Below, one piece after another: positions 9,538 to 18,237 of a stretch of 64,000 nt of DNA. A program made the translations under genes and the position numbers. The notes beneath the pieces were generated by a model. It was not told the origin of the DNA. It did not search any database and was given only the letters and a program-made list of their open reading frames with translations. Position 1 is the stretch's first letter; each line of letters opens with the position of its first letter. Source of the stretch: Bacteroidia bacterium (GTDB lineage Bacteria; Bacteroidota; Bacteroidia; Flavobacteriales; Flavobacteriaceae); assembly GCA_030425285.1 (NCBI GenBank), contig JAUIAY010000004.1, positions 62,001 through 126,000 on the forward strand. Direction: 5' to 3'.

Positions 9538-10650
9538 CTAATTCCAAGGTCCAGACTTGGTAATGGTATCAAATTGTTTACCATTTAACCGAAACAAACC
9601 TTTCCAACCACCAAACCAAAAACGTTTTTTACTATCTCGCAATATGCTAATAATGCCCGAAGAGCCCAATCCAGAATCGGTATTGTAAAGGGTAAAGGTG
9701 TTACCATAATAATTGTAAACACCAACATGTTCCATTGCAAACCAAACAGAACCATCGGTGTCTTCAAAAAAGCTTGAAGCTTCTGTTCCATTAATTAGAC
9801 CCTCGTCGGTCAGATTTTTGAAATTCTGGCCATCATATAGACTGATACCGCCAAACATGGTGCCAATCCATATTCTACCAGCGCTATCTTCAAATAGTCC
9901 AGAAATGGTGTTGTCACATAATCCATTAGCTTTTGTGAAATGTGTAAATGTTTTGCCGTCATATTTACAAATACCGTAACCATCAGTCCCAAACCATAGG
10001 ATACCTTCGCGGTCTTCCATGATGCTGGTTATACGATTATAGGACATGAGGGCTTTTGGATTTGATATATTGGATTTAGGTATGGTAAATGTTGAAAATG
10101 TGTTGCCATCAAATTGACTGACACCTTCTGATGTGCCAATCCAAATCGTGCCATCTTTGGTCTTGGTCATACACCAAATTTCATTGTGAACCAATCCATC
10201 ATTGGTGGTTAAATAAGAAAAGCTATCGTCTTCAGGATGATATTGTGATAAGCCTTGAGAGGTCCCAAAATAAATAGTGCCATTGTCCTCAACAACTGCT
10301 GCCGATACACGACTGTCACCAAACCCTTTTTCCTTGGTGAAATAGGTCAAGCCCTCACCATCATATCGTATAACACCATAATGATTGGTGCCAAACCAAA
10401 GGTTACCTTTAGGATCTTCATGGATGGTGCGAATCCAATGTGCCAATTGCCCTTCATAAAATAGTGGTGCGAAGTTGTCATTCGGGATATTGGTGCTATC
10501 GGGTTTCGTGCTAGGCGCAAACAAGTAATCGGAAGGAGTTTCCGTTTTGGCGGGTTGATCTTTTTTGGAATCAACTTGTTCCTTTTGACCATTACACGAT
10601 ATGGTTATCATTGCCAAAATAAACCATAGAAAAGATTGGGTGCGACTCAT
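9538..10650 (-). CDS. Seven-repeat beta-propeller lipoprotein (Reg_prop repeats)
   Basis: A 370-residue lipoprotein (signal MSRTQSFLWFILAMITISC) made almost wholly of Reg_prop repeats of the form ED..G.IWFGT..G...YDG..F. I count seven: GNLWFGTNHYG, GTIYFGTSQG, GTIWIGTSEG, GILWFGTDGYG, GRIWIGTMFGG, GSVWFAMEHVG and KRFWFGGWKG. That is enough to close one seven-bladed propeller. In Bacteroidota such propellers usually form the sensor part of hybrid two-component systems; here there is no kinase domain, so this is a free-standing, surface- or periplasm-anchored propeller. Start 10650 is chosen for the lipobox. Confidence 0.85.
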   Translation of the reverse strand: MSRTQSFLWFILAMITISCNGQKEQVDSKKDQPAKTETPSDYLFAPSTKPDSTNIPNDNFAPLFYEGQLAHWIRTIHEDPKGNLWFGTNHYGVIRYDGEGLTYFTKEKGFGDSRVSAAVVEDNGTIYFGTSQGLSQYHPEDDSFSYLTTNDGLVHNEIWCMTKTKDGTIWIGTSEGVSQFDGNTFSTFTIPKSNISNPKALMSYNRITSIMEDREGILWFGTDGYGICKYDGKTFTHFTKANGLCDNTISGLFEDSAGRIWIGTMFGGISLYDGQNFKNLTDEGLINGTEASSFFEDTDGSVWFAMEHVGVYNYYGNTFTLYNTDSGLGSSGIISILRDSKKRFWFGGWKGLFRLNGKQFDTITKSGPWN

Positions 10651-10714
10651 AAATACTTTTTTCAAAAGTAGTTGAATGAACTGTTGTGCACACTTTTGAA
10701 TTGTCAAAAAAGTG

Positions 10715-11092
10715 TCAATTTTTAGGAACCCGTAATATTTTTTCCATTTTACGGCCTTTAGCTAATTCATCAATCAGCTTTTCCATACGTCTACATTGTT
10801 TATATGTGTCAAATTCATCCGCTATGTTTTCAATGCGATAACCACAAACAACACCTGTAATCAAGTGTGCATTCTGATTTATTTTCGCCTTTTGAAAAAA
10901 TGAGCCAAATGTTACTTTTTCATCAATGAGTGTTTGTAAGGTTTCTTGATCAAAACCTGTGAACCATTCAATTACTTGGTCGAGCTCTGCTTTTGTTCGC
11001 CCATTTCTTTCCAATCTATTCAGATAATGCGGATAAATGGATGCGAAGATTAAATTGGCAACCTGATCATTTTTTTCTGTTGTTACTTCCAT
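10715..11092 (-). CDS. DUF2200 domain-containing protein
   Basis: A 125-residue cytoplasmic protein matching DUF2200: FASIYPHYLNRLERNGRTKAE near the N-terminus, VIEWFTGFDQ in the middle, VCGYRIENI, and the closing MEKLIDELAKGRKMEKILR. The function is unknown. It lies 9 bases downstream of the DUF1801 gene in the same orientation and is probably co-transcribed with it and the P1 peptidase. Confidence 0.85.
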   Translation of the reverse strand: MEVTTEKNDQVANLIFASIYPHYLNRLERNGRTKAELDQVIEWFTGFDQETLQTLIDEKVTFGSFFQKAKINQNAHLITGVVCGYRIENIADEFDTYKQCRRMEKLIDELAKGRKMEKILRVPKN

Positions 11093-11101
11093 AATAAGGT
11101 G

Positions 11102-11494
11102 TTATTTAAGCCGTAGTAACTGGCCTTTACGTTTTACAATATTTTTATAGTCCCATTGAATGGTTTGGGCTTTTTGAAGCCAACGTTTTAAATCTGCTGG
11201 GTTTATCTGTTCAGGTGTAGTATAAAAAATGGAGGCGTCTTTAAACTTTTTACCTCTAACCGACAAGTCTTCTTCATCAAAACTGGCACCACTCCAAAAC
11301 ATCAAGCGCCAACCCGCTTTCTGCTTGCTATAGCCTACAATCGGGTTATCATTCAAAAACCAAACAGGATGAGCGTGCCATATCTTACTGGTACTTTCTG
11401 GTAGTTCACTATCAATGAGGTTGGCTAGTGTATTACAGATTTCTTGATCTACTGAATCTTGGGCTTGATTATATGTTTGAATGTCTTTATGCAT
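11102..11494 (-). CDS. DUF1801 (YdhG-like) protein
   Basis: A 130-residue protein of the DUF1801 fold. Recognisable segments are IWHAHPVWFLNDNPIVGYS, RLMFWSGASFDEEDL and the later DLKRWLQKAQTIQWDY. Proteins of this group are small, cytoplasmic and of unclear function, with some resemblance to iron-chaperone frataxin-like folds. Its ATG overlaps the stop codon of the upstream P1 peptidase gene by one base (TAATG arrangement), indicating translational coupling. Confidence 0.82.
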   Translation of the reverse strand: MHKDIQTYNQAQDSVDQEICNTLANLIDSELPESTSKIWHAHPVWFLNDNPIVGYSKQKAGWRLMFWSGASFDEEDLSVRGKKFKDASIFYTTPEQINPADLKRWLQKAQTIQWDYKNIVKRKGQLLRLK

Positions 11495-12663
11495 TACATT
11501 CGGTTATATTTTTTAAAAGTTTCTATTAACAAGTCAGGAGGTAGGTTATAGGCTTTATTTCCGTTAATACCCTCCATGGTTTCGGCTGCAATCATGGCAT
11601 TTACAACGGCTTCCTCTACTGCCTGTACTGTGGCATCAAAAAAGGGTGTCATCCAATCGTTTGATAGCATCTGTAGATTTGTTGTACTTTCCCGGCTAAA
11701 GGCATCTTCATTGGCGGTTGAAAACGCTATAAAAATATCTCCAGAACCATTACTGCCTCTTCCGCCTACAACACCTATTCCTATAGTTACTCTTTGGGCA
11801 ATCCGTTTTAGTTGGTGAGGCAATAAGGGCGCATCTGTAGCAACAACAACTATAATGGAACCATCGCCATCCTGTCTTCTGGATTTAGGAGGTGCATGGT
11901 ACTCATAGTTAAGCGTATCTTTCAATGCTCTGCCCACAGGGACACCCAATACATTAAAATTATATTTTCCGCCAAAATTAGATTGAACGAGAACACCAAG
12001 TTTATACGTCGTATCTTTAAGTTTGATAACGCGCGATGAAGTTCCGGTTCCACCTTTAAATCCCAAGCACATCATGCCAGTGCCGCCACCTACATTGCCT
12101 TCTGCAATGGGCCCGCTTTTAGCATCATTTATGGCTTCCAACACATGTTCCTCTTTTACATGAAATCCGTAAATATCATTCAAAAAGCCATCATAGGTTT
12201 CGGCAACAACAGGGTAGGTATACCACCAATCCTCACCACGGTACCAATCTGTATCAACATACCATTTTAAAACAGCATCCCTAACCACACCCACACTATT
12301 GGTATTGGTTATCATGATGGGCGTTTCCAGAAAACCGGACTCTGTAATCCAGGTAGTTCCAGTCATTTCACCATTACCGTTTAGACTATGCCAATCAGCA
12401 AAAACAGGACTGAACTTTTTCTGCTTGCCTCTAGGGAAAATGGCTGTCACCCCAGTTCTAATAGGACCTTCACCTAGAACATGGGTACTATCGCCCGAAA
12501 TAATGGTACTATAGCCTACTTCAACACCGCTAACATCGGTTATGGCATTATACTCGCCAGTCTCTCCCAAAAACGGAACACCTAAATCTCGAGCTTTAAG
12601 TTGTTGACTGTGAACATGAGATATAAATGGGGCAATTAAAAAAAACAGGATGAAACGTTTCAT
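11494..12663 (-). CDS. P1 family peptidase (DmpA/BapA-like aminopeptidase)
   Basis: A 389-residue exported N-terminal-nucleophile hydrolase. A signal peptide (MKRFILFFLIAPFISHVHSQ) precedes the DmpA fold: ITDVSGVEVGYSTI, GNGEMTGTTWI, NTNSVGVVRDA, GNVGGGTGMMCLGFKGGTGTSS and GGRGSNGSGDIFIAF. These enzymes self-cleave and release N-terminal residues from peptides, often D- or beta-amino acids. The self-cleavage site is expected just before the serine of the GTSS segment; this is by family analogy. It heads a minus-strand group with DUF1801 and DUF2200. Confidence 0.9.
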   Translation of the reverse strand: MKRFILFFLIAPFISHVHSQQLKARDLGVPFLGETGEYNAITDVSGVEVGYSTIISGDSTHVLGEGPIRTGVTAIFPRGKQKKFSPVFADWHSLNGNGEMTGTTWITESGFLETPIMITNTNSVGVVRDAVLKWYVDTDWYRGEDWWYTYPVVAETYDGFLNDIYGFHVKEEHVLEAINDAKSGPIAEGNVGGGTGMMCLGFKGGTGTSSRVIKLKDTTYKLGVLVQSNFGGKYNFNVLGVPVGRALKDTLNYEYHAPPKSRRQDGDGSIIVVVATDAPLLPHQLKRIAQRVTIGIGVVGGRGSNGSGDIFIAFSTANEDAFSRESTTNLQMLSNDWMTPFFDATVQAVEEAVVNAMIAAETMEGINGNKAYNLPPDLLIETFKKYNRM

Positions 12664-12767
12664 ATTTAGTTGGTTTTGGTTTTTACTAAATTAAGAAACA
12701 AATGGTTAAAAAAGTGGCTTAAAGACTTTTTTGAACATAATGTCATGTATTTGAAGTGATTCAGATT

Positions 12768-13136
12768 CTACACAAACGACTTAAACCCACCATACACCAT
12801 TCTACTGGCATCAAAAATCATACGTTCTGGGTTGATTAATGGTGCAACCAATTCAGCCATTCTTGGGTCTTGGGGAACTTGTTGGTTGGCAGAATCCCGA
12901 ATGGCTTTGGATGGAAAAATCACCCAACCAAATACCACTACCTCATCTTCATTGACTTCAATGGTTTCAGTAAACGATTTCACACCTTGCAAATGCATAT
13001 CATCACCCACAAATTCATAATAGGCTAGTGCACCATATTCCTTCCAGATTTCAGCTACTTGTTGTGCAACCTGCTGGTATTCTTTTAAATACTTTTGGGG
13101 AATGGGAAACACAAAGCCGTCTATGTAGTTTGTCAT
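12768..13136 (-). CDS. DUF1428 domain-containing protein
   Basis: A 122-residue protein of the DUF1428 family (dimeric alpha+beta barrel-like). Diagnostic parts are YIDGFVFPIPQKYLKEY at the N-terminus, AEIWKEYGALAYYEFVGDD, VFGWVIFPSKAIRD and the C-terminal MIFDASRMVYGGFKSFV. The role is unknown. It stands alone between the P1 peptidase and VOC genes in the same orientation. Confidence 0.88.
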   Translation of the reverse strand: MTNYIDGFVFPIPQKYLKEYQQVAQQVAEIWKEYGALAYYEFVGDDMHLQGVKSFTETIEVNEDEVVVFGWVIFPSKAIRDSANQQVPQDPRMAELVAPLINPERMIFDASRMVYGGFKSFV

Positions 13137-13170
13137 CTTAAAATAGTCTTGATTAAAGATAGTGTTTTTG

Positions 13171-13719
13171 TTAATTCAAATTCAGTTGCCAGGAAACCCC
13201 AAATTGATCTACCACATACCCAAACTTCTCACTAAAACCATAATTGTTCAAGGGCATCATGATTGTTCCATTTTCTGATAGTTTTGTAAACAGTTCTTCA
13301 AGTTCGTTGGCGTCCTTACAATCTACGTAGTTGGATACGGCTGGTGTAAAGCCCCAATCATGTACTGCTGGTATGTCGCCGCACATAAACTGTTTGCCGT
13401 TCAAGCGGAAGGTAGCATGCATGATGGTTCCTTCTTTTCCCGGGCCTTCTTTTCCCCAACGCTTGATGCTGTCAATCTTGGAGTGGTCAAAAAGCCCCAC
13501 ATAAAAGTTCATGGCCTGTTCAGCATCACCTTTTTGAAAGGTCAAAAATGTGGCTATTTGCCCTGTATCGTTTTTTGAGTTTTGCTTGTTTAAAAGCTTT
13601 AAACTGTCACGTTCAGCTCGCAATTGGTTTAACTCCTCACTGTTTGCAGTATGCTGCTTAACGTCAGAACAGCTGTAGGAGAGTAAGGTTAAAAGCAGTA
13701 TGATTGTTAGTCTTTTCAT
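13171..13719 (-). CDS. VOC/PhnB-like lipoprotein
   Basis: A 182-residue protein with a lipoprotein signal (MKRLTIILLLTLLSYSC, cysteine 17), a short coiled region (ELNQLRAERDSLKLLNK), and then a vicinal-oxygen-chelate domain of the PhnB / 3-demethylubiquinone methyltransferase-like group: IATFLTFQKGDAEQAMNFYV, FRLNGKQFMCGD, FVDQFGVSWQLNL-like end. Most PhnB-like proteins are cytoplasmic, so the lipoprotein anchor is unusual. The upstream side is the boundary of the cassette array. Confidence 0.8.
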   Translation of the reverse strand: MKRLTIILLLTLLSYSCSDVKQHTANSEELNQLRAERDSLKLLNKQNSKNDTGQIATFLTFQKGDAEQAMNFYVGLFDHSKIDSIKRWGKEGPGKEGTIMHATFRLNGKQFMCGDIPAVHDWGFTPAVSNYVDCKDANELEELFTKLSENGTIMMPLNNYGFSEKFGYVVDQFGVSWQLNLN

Positions 13720-13732
13720 ATGTTGTGTTTTT

Positions 13733-14253
13733 TTAACGCAGTTCTTTGTTGGCAGTAGTTTTTGTTTTACCCATTATTCCTTCGTTAGTGTTTTTGTCAA
13801 TAAATCCGCTTTCTAATCCAGACCTAATGTCCAAATTCTGATGTTCAATTATATTTTCTCCAAATTCGAATTTGTTCCGTATTTTTTTTAAGTCAAGTAC
13901 TTTATCAAAATAAATCCAATCCGCTTTGCTTTCAGACCAAGCTTTTCCGAAAATGTAATTCTCGTATTTTCCTTAATTAATTTTTTCGCTAAACGTTTCA
14001 ATTCAGCCGAACGAATTGAGTTAGAAAAGTCAGAGAAATAATTCTCAAATTCAATTAATTTTTCTCCGATTTTAAATTCATAACCAAGGCTATCAACAAC
14101 AATTCTACTTAAAATTCCATTCAAGTCAGAAACAGATTGTAATGAATTCAAATTCCGATACAATGATTTTAGAATTCTGTTGTCAGGATTCTGTTTAATT
14201 TCAGAATCTAATTCCAATAGTATTTTATCTTTTTCAGCTTTAAAGTTCGTCAT
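13733..14253 (-). pseudogene. Cassette 1 gene: hypothetical protein, frameshifted
   Basis: The ATG at 14253 opens a frame that ends early at 13888 (121 aa). After residue 95 (KKLIKE) the other frame carries on with good coding sense: GKYENYIFGKAWSESKADW, then YFDKVLDLKKI, ENIIEHQNLD and GLESGFIDKNTNEGIMG, to a stop at 13733. One missing base near 13975 restores a product of about 174 residues. The final residues read across the cassette end into flanking DNA. I do not recognise a named domain. It could be a decayed gene or a sequencing error. Confidence 0.72.
13748..13757. repeat. Outer half-site of the cassette array (low-coordinate boundary)
   Basis: GTTGGCAGTA here is the perfect reverse complement of TACTGCCAAC at 14261-14270, so it marks the outer end of the first cassette. 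Unlike the other sites, there is no full palindrome beyond it; ordinary chromosomal DNA with the VOC gene starts within 30 bases. This may be insertion into a secondary GTT site, or a deletion that removed the rest of the attC. Confidence 0.6.
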
Positions 14254-14261
14254 TTCAAATT

Positions 14262-14396
14262 ACTGCCAACGGTCTCGGCTATGATTTCGTGGTGGAATCA
14301 TCCGCAGGATTATTCCGCCAAAATCCAGCCTTTTGATTTATACTTTTATTTTGGTGTGGCACATAACCACAATTAATTATAGCCATTGTTGTATTT
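14262..14396. repeat. attC-like site 1
   Basis: An imperfect palindrome between cassettes 1 and 2. The left arm begins CTGCCAACGGTCTCGGCTAT; the right arm ends TTATAGCCATTGTTGTA, so AACGG..GGCTAT faces ATAGCC..GTT. An inner stem, GGTGGAATCATCC against GGATTATTCCGCC, lies around 14300-14330. On the minus strand (gene strand) it reads AACAATGGCTATA...CCGTTGGCAG, the order expected for an integron attC downstream of its gene. Confidence 0.8.
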
Positions 14397-14898
14397 AGTT
14401 TTTATTTTCAAAATCGCCATCCTTTTTTAAATGTTTTTTTCTTAAACTTTCTGCGTATTCAATAAAAGAGCCGTCAAAAAATTGTTTATTTGGACTTTCT
14501 AAAAGTGCTCCAAAGCCAGGAGTTAGTACCATTCCATCAACTAATGATTTTCTAGATTCCCAATTTTTTTTACTCAACATTTTGTTTTCGTTCTGTAAAA
14601 ATAGATTCTCAACATGCCTAATTTCCGCGGCAAACAAGTGAAAGCCATGATTATGTTCTTCTTCGGTTAAGGCATCTGGATTCACTCGGAAAGTTGAAAT
14701 TATTCTTGATGATTCTTTTGAAGAACCTAAACTTAAAAGTATATGAATATCTAGGGCCGCAATCTCATGAAAAGTTGAGGCTTGTGTTGCTTTAGTATTA
14801 CTCCTTATTTGTAACCCAACAAAAATCAGTGAAATGATTACAGCAAGGGCTGATATGATTTCAGCAATCAAAGCATATTCTTCAAGTATTTCTTTCAT
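14395..14898 (-). CDS. Cassette 2 gene: small membrane protein
   Basis: A 167-residue protein with one N-terminal transmembrane helix (IAEIISALAVIISLIFVGLQI) followed by a mostly helical cytoplasmic region (RSNTKATQASTFHEI onward). The layout matches a widespread family of uncharacterised one-helix proteins with the I..LQ...NT.ATQAS motif. The function is unknown. The stop codon lies inside the R'-like half of site 1, as often happens in compact integron cassettes. Confidence 0.75.
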   Translation of the reverse strand: MKEILEEYALIAEIISALAVIISLIFVGLQIRSNTKATQASTFHEIAALDIHILLSLGSSKESSRIISTFRVNPDALTEEEHNHGFHLFAAEIRHVENLFLQNENKMLSKKNWESRKSLVDGMVLTPGFGALLESPNKQFFDGSFIEYAESLRKKHLKKDGDFENKN

Positions 14899-14978
14899 AA
14901 TTATCTTCTTTAGTTCTATTATTAAAAGTTCAACTCATTAATTTACTGGCGGTGATTTTTTCCATTTTCTGAAATTAA

Positions 14979-15114
14979 GCACAACGGTCGCGTGTATGAG
15001 TAGTAGCGGATTTCTACTCACAAACCTTTCGGTTTTACACTGACCTTTGTTTTATGTTTATACTTTCGTTTTACCACTTAAACCGCTATTACTTATACAC
15101 ATTGTTAGCCACAG
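14979..15114. repeat. attC-like site 2
   Basis: Palindrome between cassettes 2 and 3. The left arm GTGTATGAGTAGTAGCGG matches the reverse complement of the right arm, GTGTATAAGTAATAGCGG, with two changes; the left arm has three extra bases (GGTCGC against AAT), like the extrahelical bases of attC sites. Its outer ends are GCACAAC and GTTAGCCACA. Confidence 0.85.
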
Positions 15115-15117
15115 TAT

Positions 15118-16836
15118 TTATTTCTTCAAATATTCAAAAGCACGTCCATTAAAAAGCACTTCAATCCCTTTAATTTCATTCTTTTCGTTTACTGTGAAAT
15201 TGTAATATACATTGGAATTGCAGACTCTAAAAAGTCGCTTGCTAAATGGCTCTAATTTATCTATAATGTTACCATAGTCAATAGTTAGTAAACTGTCTTT
15301 TATCTCAATTTTGAATGTATAGTCATTATTCAAAGTAGAGTATTCGCCTGCATACTTCTTAAGGTCTATTTTTATATCATCTGGATTTATAGGTGGTAGA
15401 TTTTTCAATGTCGATTTATAATTGGAAGTCAGAACCTTCATTTTCATTTTCTCCAAAGTCTCCTTGTCGTATAACTTTCCATTAACTATTGTGGCATTTG
15501 TCTTTTTAAGATTATTTATGTCTTCTAACGGATTTGCGTCTAAAATTACAATGTCGGCTAATTTGTTTTTTTCAATTGTTCCCAGAGAGTCTGTAGCACT
15601 AAAGTATTTTGCTGGATTAATAGTAGCAGTCTGAATTGCTCCTAATTCTGATATTCCTGCATCCTTTAGCTCAATAACTTCATCGATTAAGCTAAAACCC
15701 GGAATCATATAATAGTAACCAACATCTGTTGCGGCAAGTAGCTGAACTCCTGCATCGTACATTTTCTTGATTAAAAATTTTTCGTGGACGAATATTGAAT
15801 CATTTCTTTTATTTGTTTCGTCAGATAAATTAGGTTTTGTATCTCTAAAATGTTGCCATTCGGCATATTCATAAAGTGGAATAAAAGGTATGCCTTCTTG
15901 GTCTTCAAAGAAATCCATTCCCAAGTTGGCAATGTCTATCTTGCTTGTCCAGATTGTGGGTGAGATAAATGTTTTGTTTTCTACCAATACTTTAACGATG
16001 TTCTCAAACTTTTTCTCATCAAATGTTCGTACTGCTTTGGCAAGTGCATCATTGTCAAGCAAGTTTCTTGTGAGTTTTGGTCGAAGCGAATCTTCTATTC
16101 CTGAAAAATACAAATGATGCATTGTTACGTGCTCAATACTTTTCATTCCAGAATTTGACAAATATTCCAATGGAATGGATAATGGTGGATGTCCAGCTAC
16201 ATACATTCCTTGCTTTTGGGTTTCCTCTATAAATCCGTCATAAGCCTCTTTATTTATCTTGCTGTAGACTTTTACAAAATCTATTCCTTCATTTTTTAAT
16301 GTTATGACATAGGATTTTGCATCGTTGAAAGTTGAAATAATGTCAAAATTAGAGTTAATTGGCTCTTCTCCATCAACGATTCTTCCAATATGCATAATTC
16401 GTGGCCCTTCAAATTCATTTGTTTCCAATTCTCTCCTCCACATCGTAACTTGTTCAGACTGTTCTTTTGTTTTAACCCACATATCCCTTACTCCAGTTAC
16501 TCCGTTTGCCAACATAAGCGGAAAGTACCAAGTATTAGGTGGTTGTGGATCGCTGTTGTTGAAAATATGCGTGTGCATATCAAATAGACCAGGAATTACA
16601 TATTTATCTGTTCCGTCAACTAATTTTCCTTTGTATTGAATATTGCTTTTGTGATTAGTGATGGCACTTATTTTATTTTTGTTTATAGATATATCCATTG
16701 ATTCCAGAACCTCTCCATTCTCAACATTGATAACATTTACATTTGTTATAGTCAAGTCATTTTCAATTTCCTTTGAACAACCATAAAGAAGCACTGAAAT
16801 GAATACGAATTTTAATATTTTGAAACTAGATTTCAT
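15118..16836 (-). CDS. Cassette 3 gene: amidohydrolase-family lipoprotein
   Basis: A 572-residue lipoprotein (signal ending in LLYGC, cysteine 20) with a metal-dependent amidohydrolase domain: IPGLFDMHTH with metal-binding H88 and H90, AGHPPLSIPLEYL, SIEHVTMHHLY, AATDVGYY and the final TINPAKYF..DSLGTIEKNKLADIVILDANP segment typical of imidazolonepropionase-like enzymes. A small C-terminal beta domain follows. The substrate is unknown. At 1.7 kb it is large for a cassette gene. It sits between sites 2 and 3, whose facing ends match perfectly over 10 bases. Confidence 0.9.
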   Translation of the reverse strand: MKSSFKILKFVFISVLLYGCSKEIENDLTITNVNVINVENGEVLESMDISINKNKISAITNHKSNIQYKGKLVDGTDKYVIPGLFDMHTHIFNNSDPQPPNTWYFPLMLANGVTGVRDMWVKTKEQSEQVTMWRRELETNEFEGPRIMHIGRIVDGEEPINSNFDIISTFNDAKSYVITLKNEGIDFVKVYSKINKEAYDGFIEETQKQGMYVAGHPPLSIPLEYLSNSGMKSIEHVTMHHLYFSGIEDSLRPKLTRNLLDNDALAKAVRTFDEKKFENIVKVLVENKTFISPTIWTSKIDIANLGMDFFEDQEGIPFIPLYEYAEWQHFRDTKPNLSDETNKRNDSIFVHEKFLIKKMYDAGVQLLAATDVGYYYMIPGFSLIDEVIELKDAGISELGAIQTATINPAKYFSATDSLGTIEKNKLADIVILDANPLEDINNLKKTNATIVNGKLYDKETLEKMKMKVLTSNYKSTLKNLPPINPDDIKIDLKKYAGEYSTLNNDYTFKIEIKDSLLTIDYGNIIDKLEPFSKRLFRVCNSNVYYNFTVNEKNEIKGIEVLFNGRAFEYLKK

Positions 16837-16850
16837 TTTTTGGTCATATT

Positions 16851-16985
16851 GTGGCTAACGGTTTTGTGTATGGCTCGTTGCGGGAAATCAGCTATGATTT
16901 TCCGCCGTAAACCGAAGATAGCAAATTTGCGAGGACTTTCCGAGAGGAAAGTCAGAAGCAATGAATTATAGCCGGTGTTAGCCAC
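16851..16985. repeat. attC-like site 3
   Basis: 135 bp palindromic spacer between cassettes 3 and 4. The outer ends GTGGCTAAC and GTTAGCCAC are perfect inverted repeats of each other because both neighbouring cassettes carry the same end sequence. An inner hairpin is visible (ACTTTCCGAGAGGAAAGT near 16935-16952). Confidence 0.85.
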
Positions 16986-16992
16986 TGTTTTT

Positions 16993-17394
16993 TTATTTGT
17001 CATTTATTAATTCCGAATGAGTTTTTGCTTCTTGAACATCTACTTTCCATTGGCGGGTAAAGTCATCTTGTTCCAAGTCAGAAATTCGTTCGAGTAAGAA
17101 AGTCCGAAGTTCCTCAACTGGCATTTCTTTATGCGTATTCTTAAACACAATTTTTGTTTTCCAAACATTTGGAATAAATCTTAACCAATTTCGCCACTTT
17201 TCAGTCATTTCAGCTTTTCCAATAGCTTTGTATATTTTTCCATTTACGTCACAAAACAATTTGTCTTTATAATATTTTTTAAAAACCGATTCTTTATTTG
17301 TGTAGATATATTCGTCGTAACAAACATATTCCATCAAATCTTCGTAATTCCATTTTTTAGTCGATATGTCAATTATTGGAAATGTCATTTTCAA
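16993..17394 (-). CDS. Cassette 4 gene: hypothetical protein
   Basis: A 133-residue soluble protein rich in aromatic and charged residues (KWNYEDLMEYVCYDEYIY, KWRNWLRFIPNVWKT). I do not recognise a domain. The middle part, CDVNGKIYKAIGK, suggests a small beta sheet. It is the only gene of its cassette: its start lies 4 bases from the left end of site 4 and its stop 8 bases from the right end of site 3. Confidence 0.7.
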   Translation of the reverse strand: MKMTFPIIDISTKKWNYEDLMEYVCYDEYIYTNKESVFKKYYKDKLFCDVNGKIYKAIGKAEMTEKWRNWLRFIPNVWKTKIVFKNTHKEMPVEELRTFLLERISDLEQDDFTRQWKVDVQEAKTHSELINDK

Positions 17395-17397
17395 ATT

Positions 17398-17596
17398 GTG
17401 GCTAACGGCTCGGCTATGGATAGTGCGGGAATTGAAAAGCGATAGTTTTCAATCTGCGCACGATGTAAGCCAAACCAAGTTTAGAGGCTTAAATTACCAA
17501 AAAATAAGACGTCAAAACTTGTTTTGGCGGATGAGCAGGGTAGAAGCTTTCCCTAACCACTAAAGCCCGCATTATTTATAGCCATTGTTAGCGTTT
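17398..17596. repeat. attC-like site 4 (long form)
   Basis: About 199 bp, the longest site. Left arm CGGCTATGGATAGTGCGGG pairs with the right arm CCCGCATTATTTATAGCC. The middle carries a second inverted pair, AAACCAAGTTTAGAGGC region against AACTTGTTTTGGCGG. The outer ends are GTGGCTAAC (matching cassette 4's other end) and GTTAGCGTT (matching cassette 5's other end). Confidence 0.85.
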
Positions 17597-17601
17597 CGTT
17601 A

Positions 17602-18217
17602 TTATTTTTTCAATGGTTGTATTTTAATTTCTTTAATTTTTCTTTTAGAGTTGTTAAAATAAGAATCAGCTATTTTTACTCTTAACCAAATATCAAATTT
17701 ATCTGTGATCATTGGCATATCTTGTTCTCCGATATTCATTAACCTTACTGTTTTTGTAATTGTTTGATTAGATACAATTACCTTGTAATAATTATCTTCA
17801 TCAAGTTTATATTCTTTTTCCGTCCAGCCTGTTACACAAGGTGTTTTTAAGAAATTTCTCTATTAATAAACGATTGCCTTCGTTATAGGAAATTGTGTAA
17901 TTAGTTTTCTTATCGAAATATTCACTGTCAAAAGACGTTTGCAAGAAGTTTAAATAATTAAGTCCATCATTTATAAAAACACCTTTTATCCAATTAGTTT
18001 CCTGATGTCCATTAGAATCTTTTACAAACCTCCCGAATTCAAGTTTGTTAATTAAATTTCTTTCCGAATTTAAGTCACACCATACATAAACTTCTTCATT
18101 GGCGTAGGTAATACTAACTCCTTTATTATGTTGTTTTTTAACGGGTTTTGAAATGAGAAATTCGAAATATTGGTCAAAATAATCCTCCCAGTTGTTAATT
18201 TCGATTTTAGAAGTCAT
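17602..18217 (-). pseudogene. Cassette 5 gene: hypothetical protein, frameshifted in an A5 run
   Basis: The ATG at 18217 opens a frame ending at 17807 (136 aa). At residue 124 (EKFLK) a run of five A switches frame; removing one A gives LKTPCVTGWTEKEYKLDED, then NYYKVIVSNQTITKTVRL, MPMITDKFDIWLRVKIADSYF and a stop at 17602, about 204 residues in all. The restored product fills the cassette exactly, as the intact neighbours do. No domain is recognised. A homopolymer sequencing error or a genuine decay mutation are both possible. Confidence 0.78.
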
Positions 18218-18237
18218 TTTCTAGGTGCTTTTTTAAT

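Noticed and set aside
16325-16639. Plus-strand open frame of 104 residues inside the amidohydrolase gene
   Set aside because: It is the shadow of a strongly supported gene on the other strand, with no recognisable domain.
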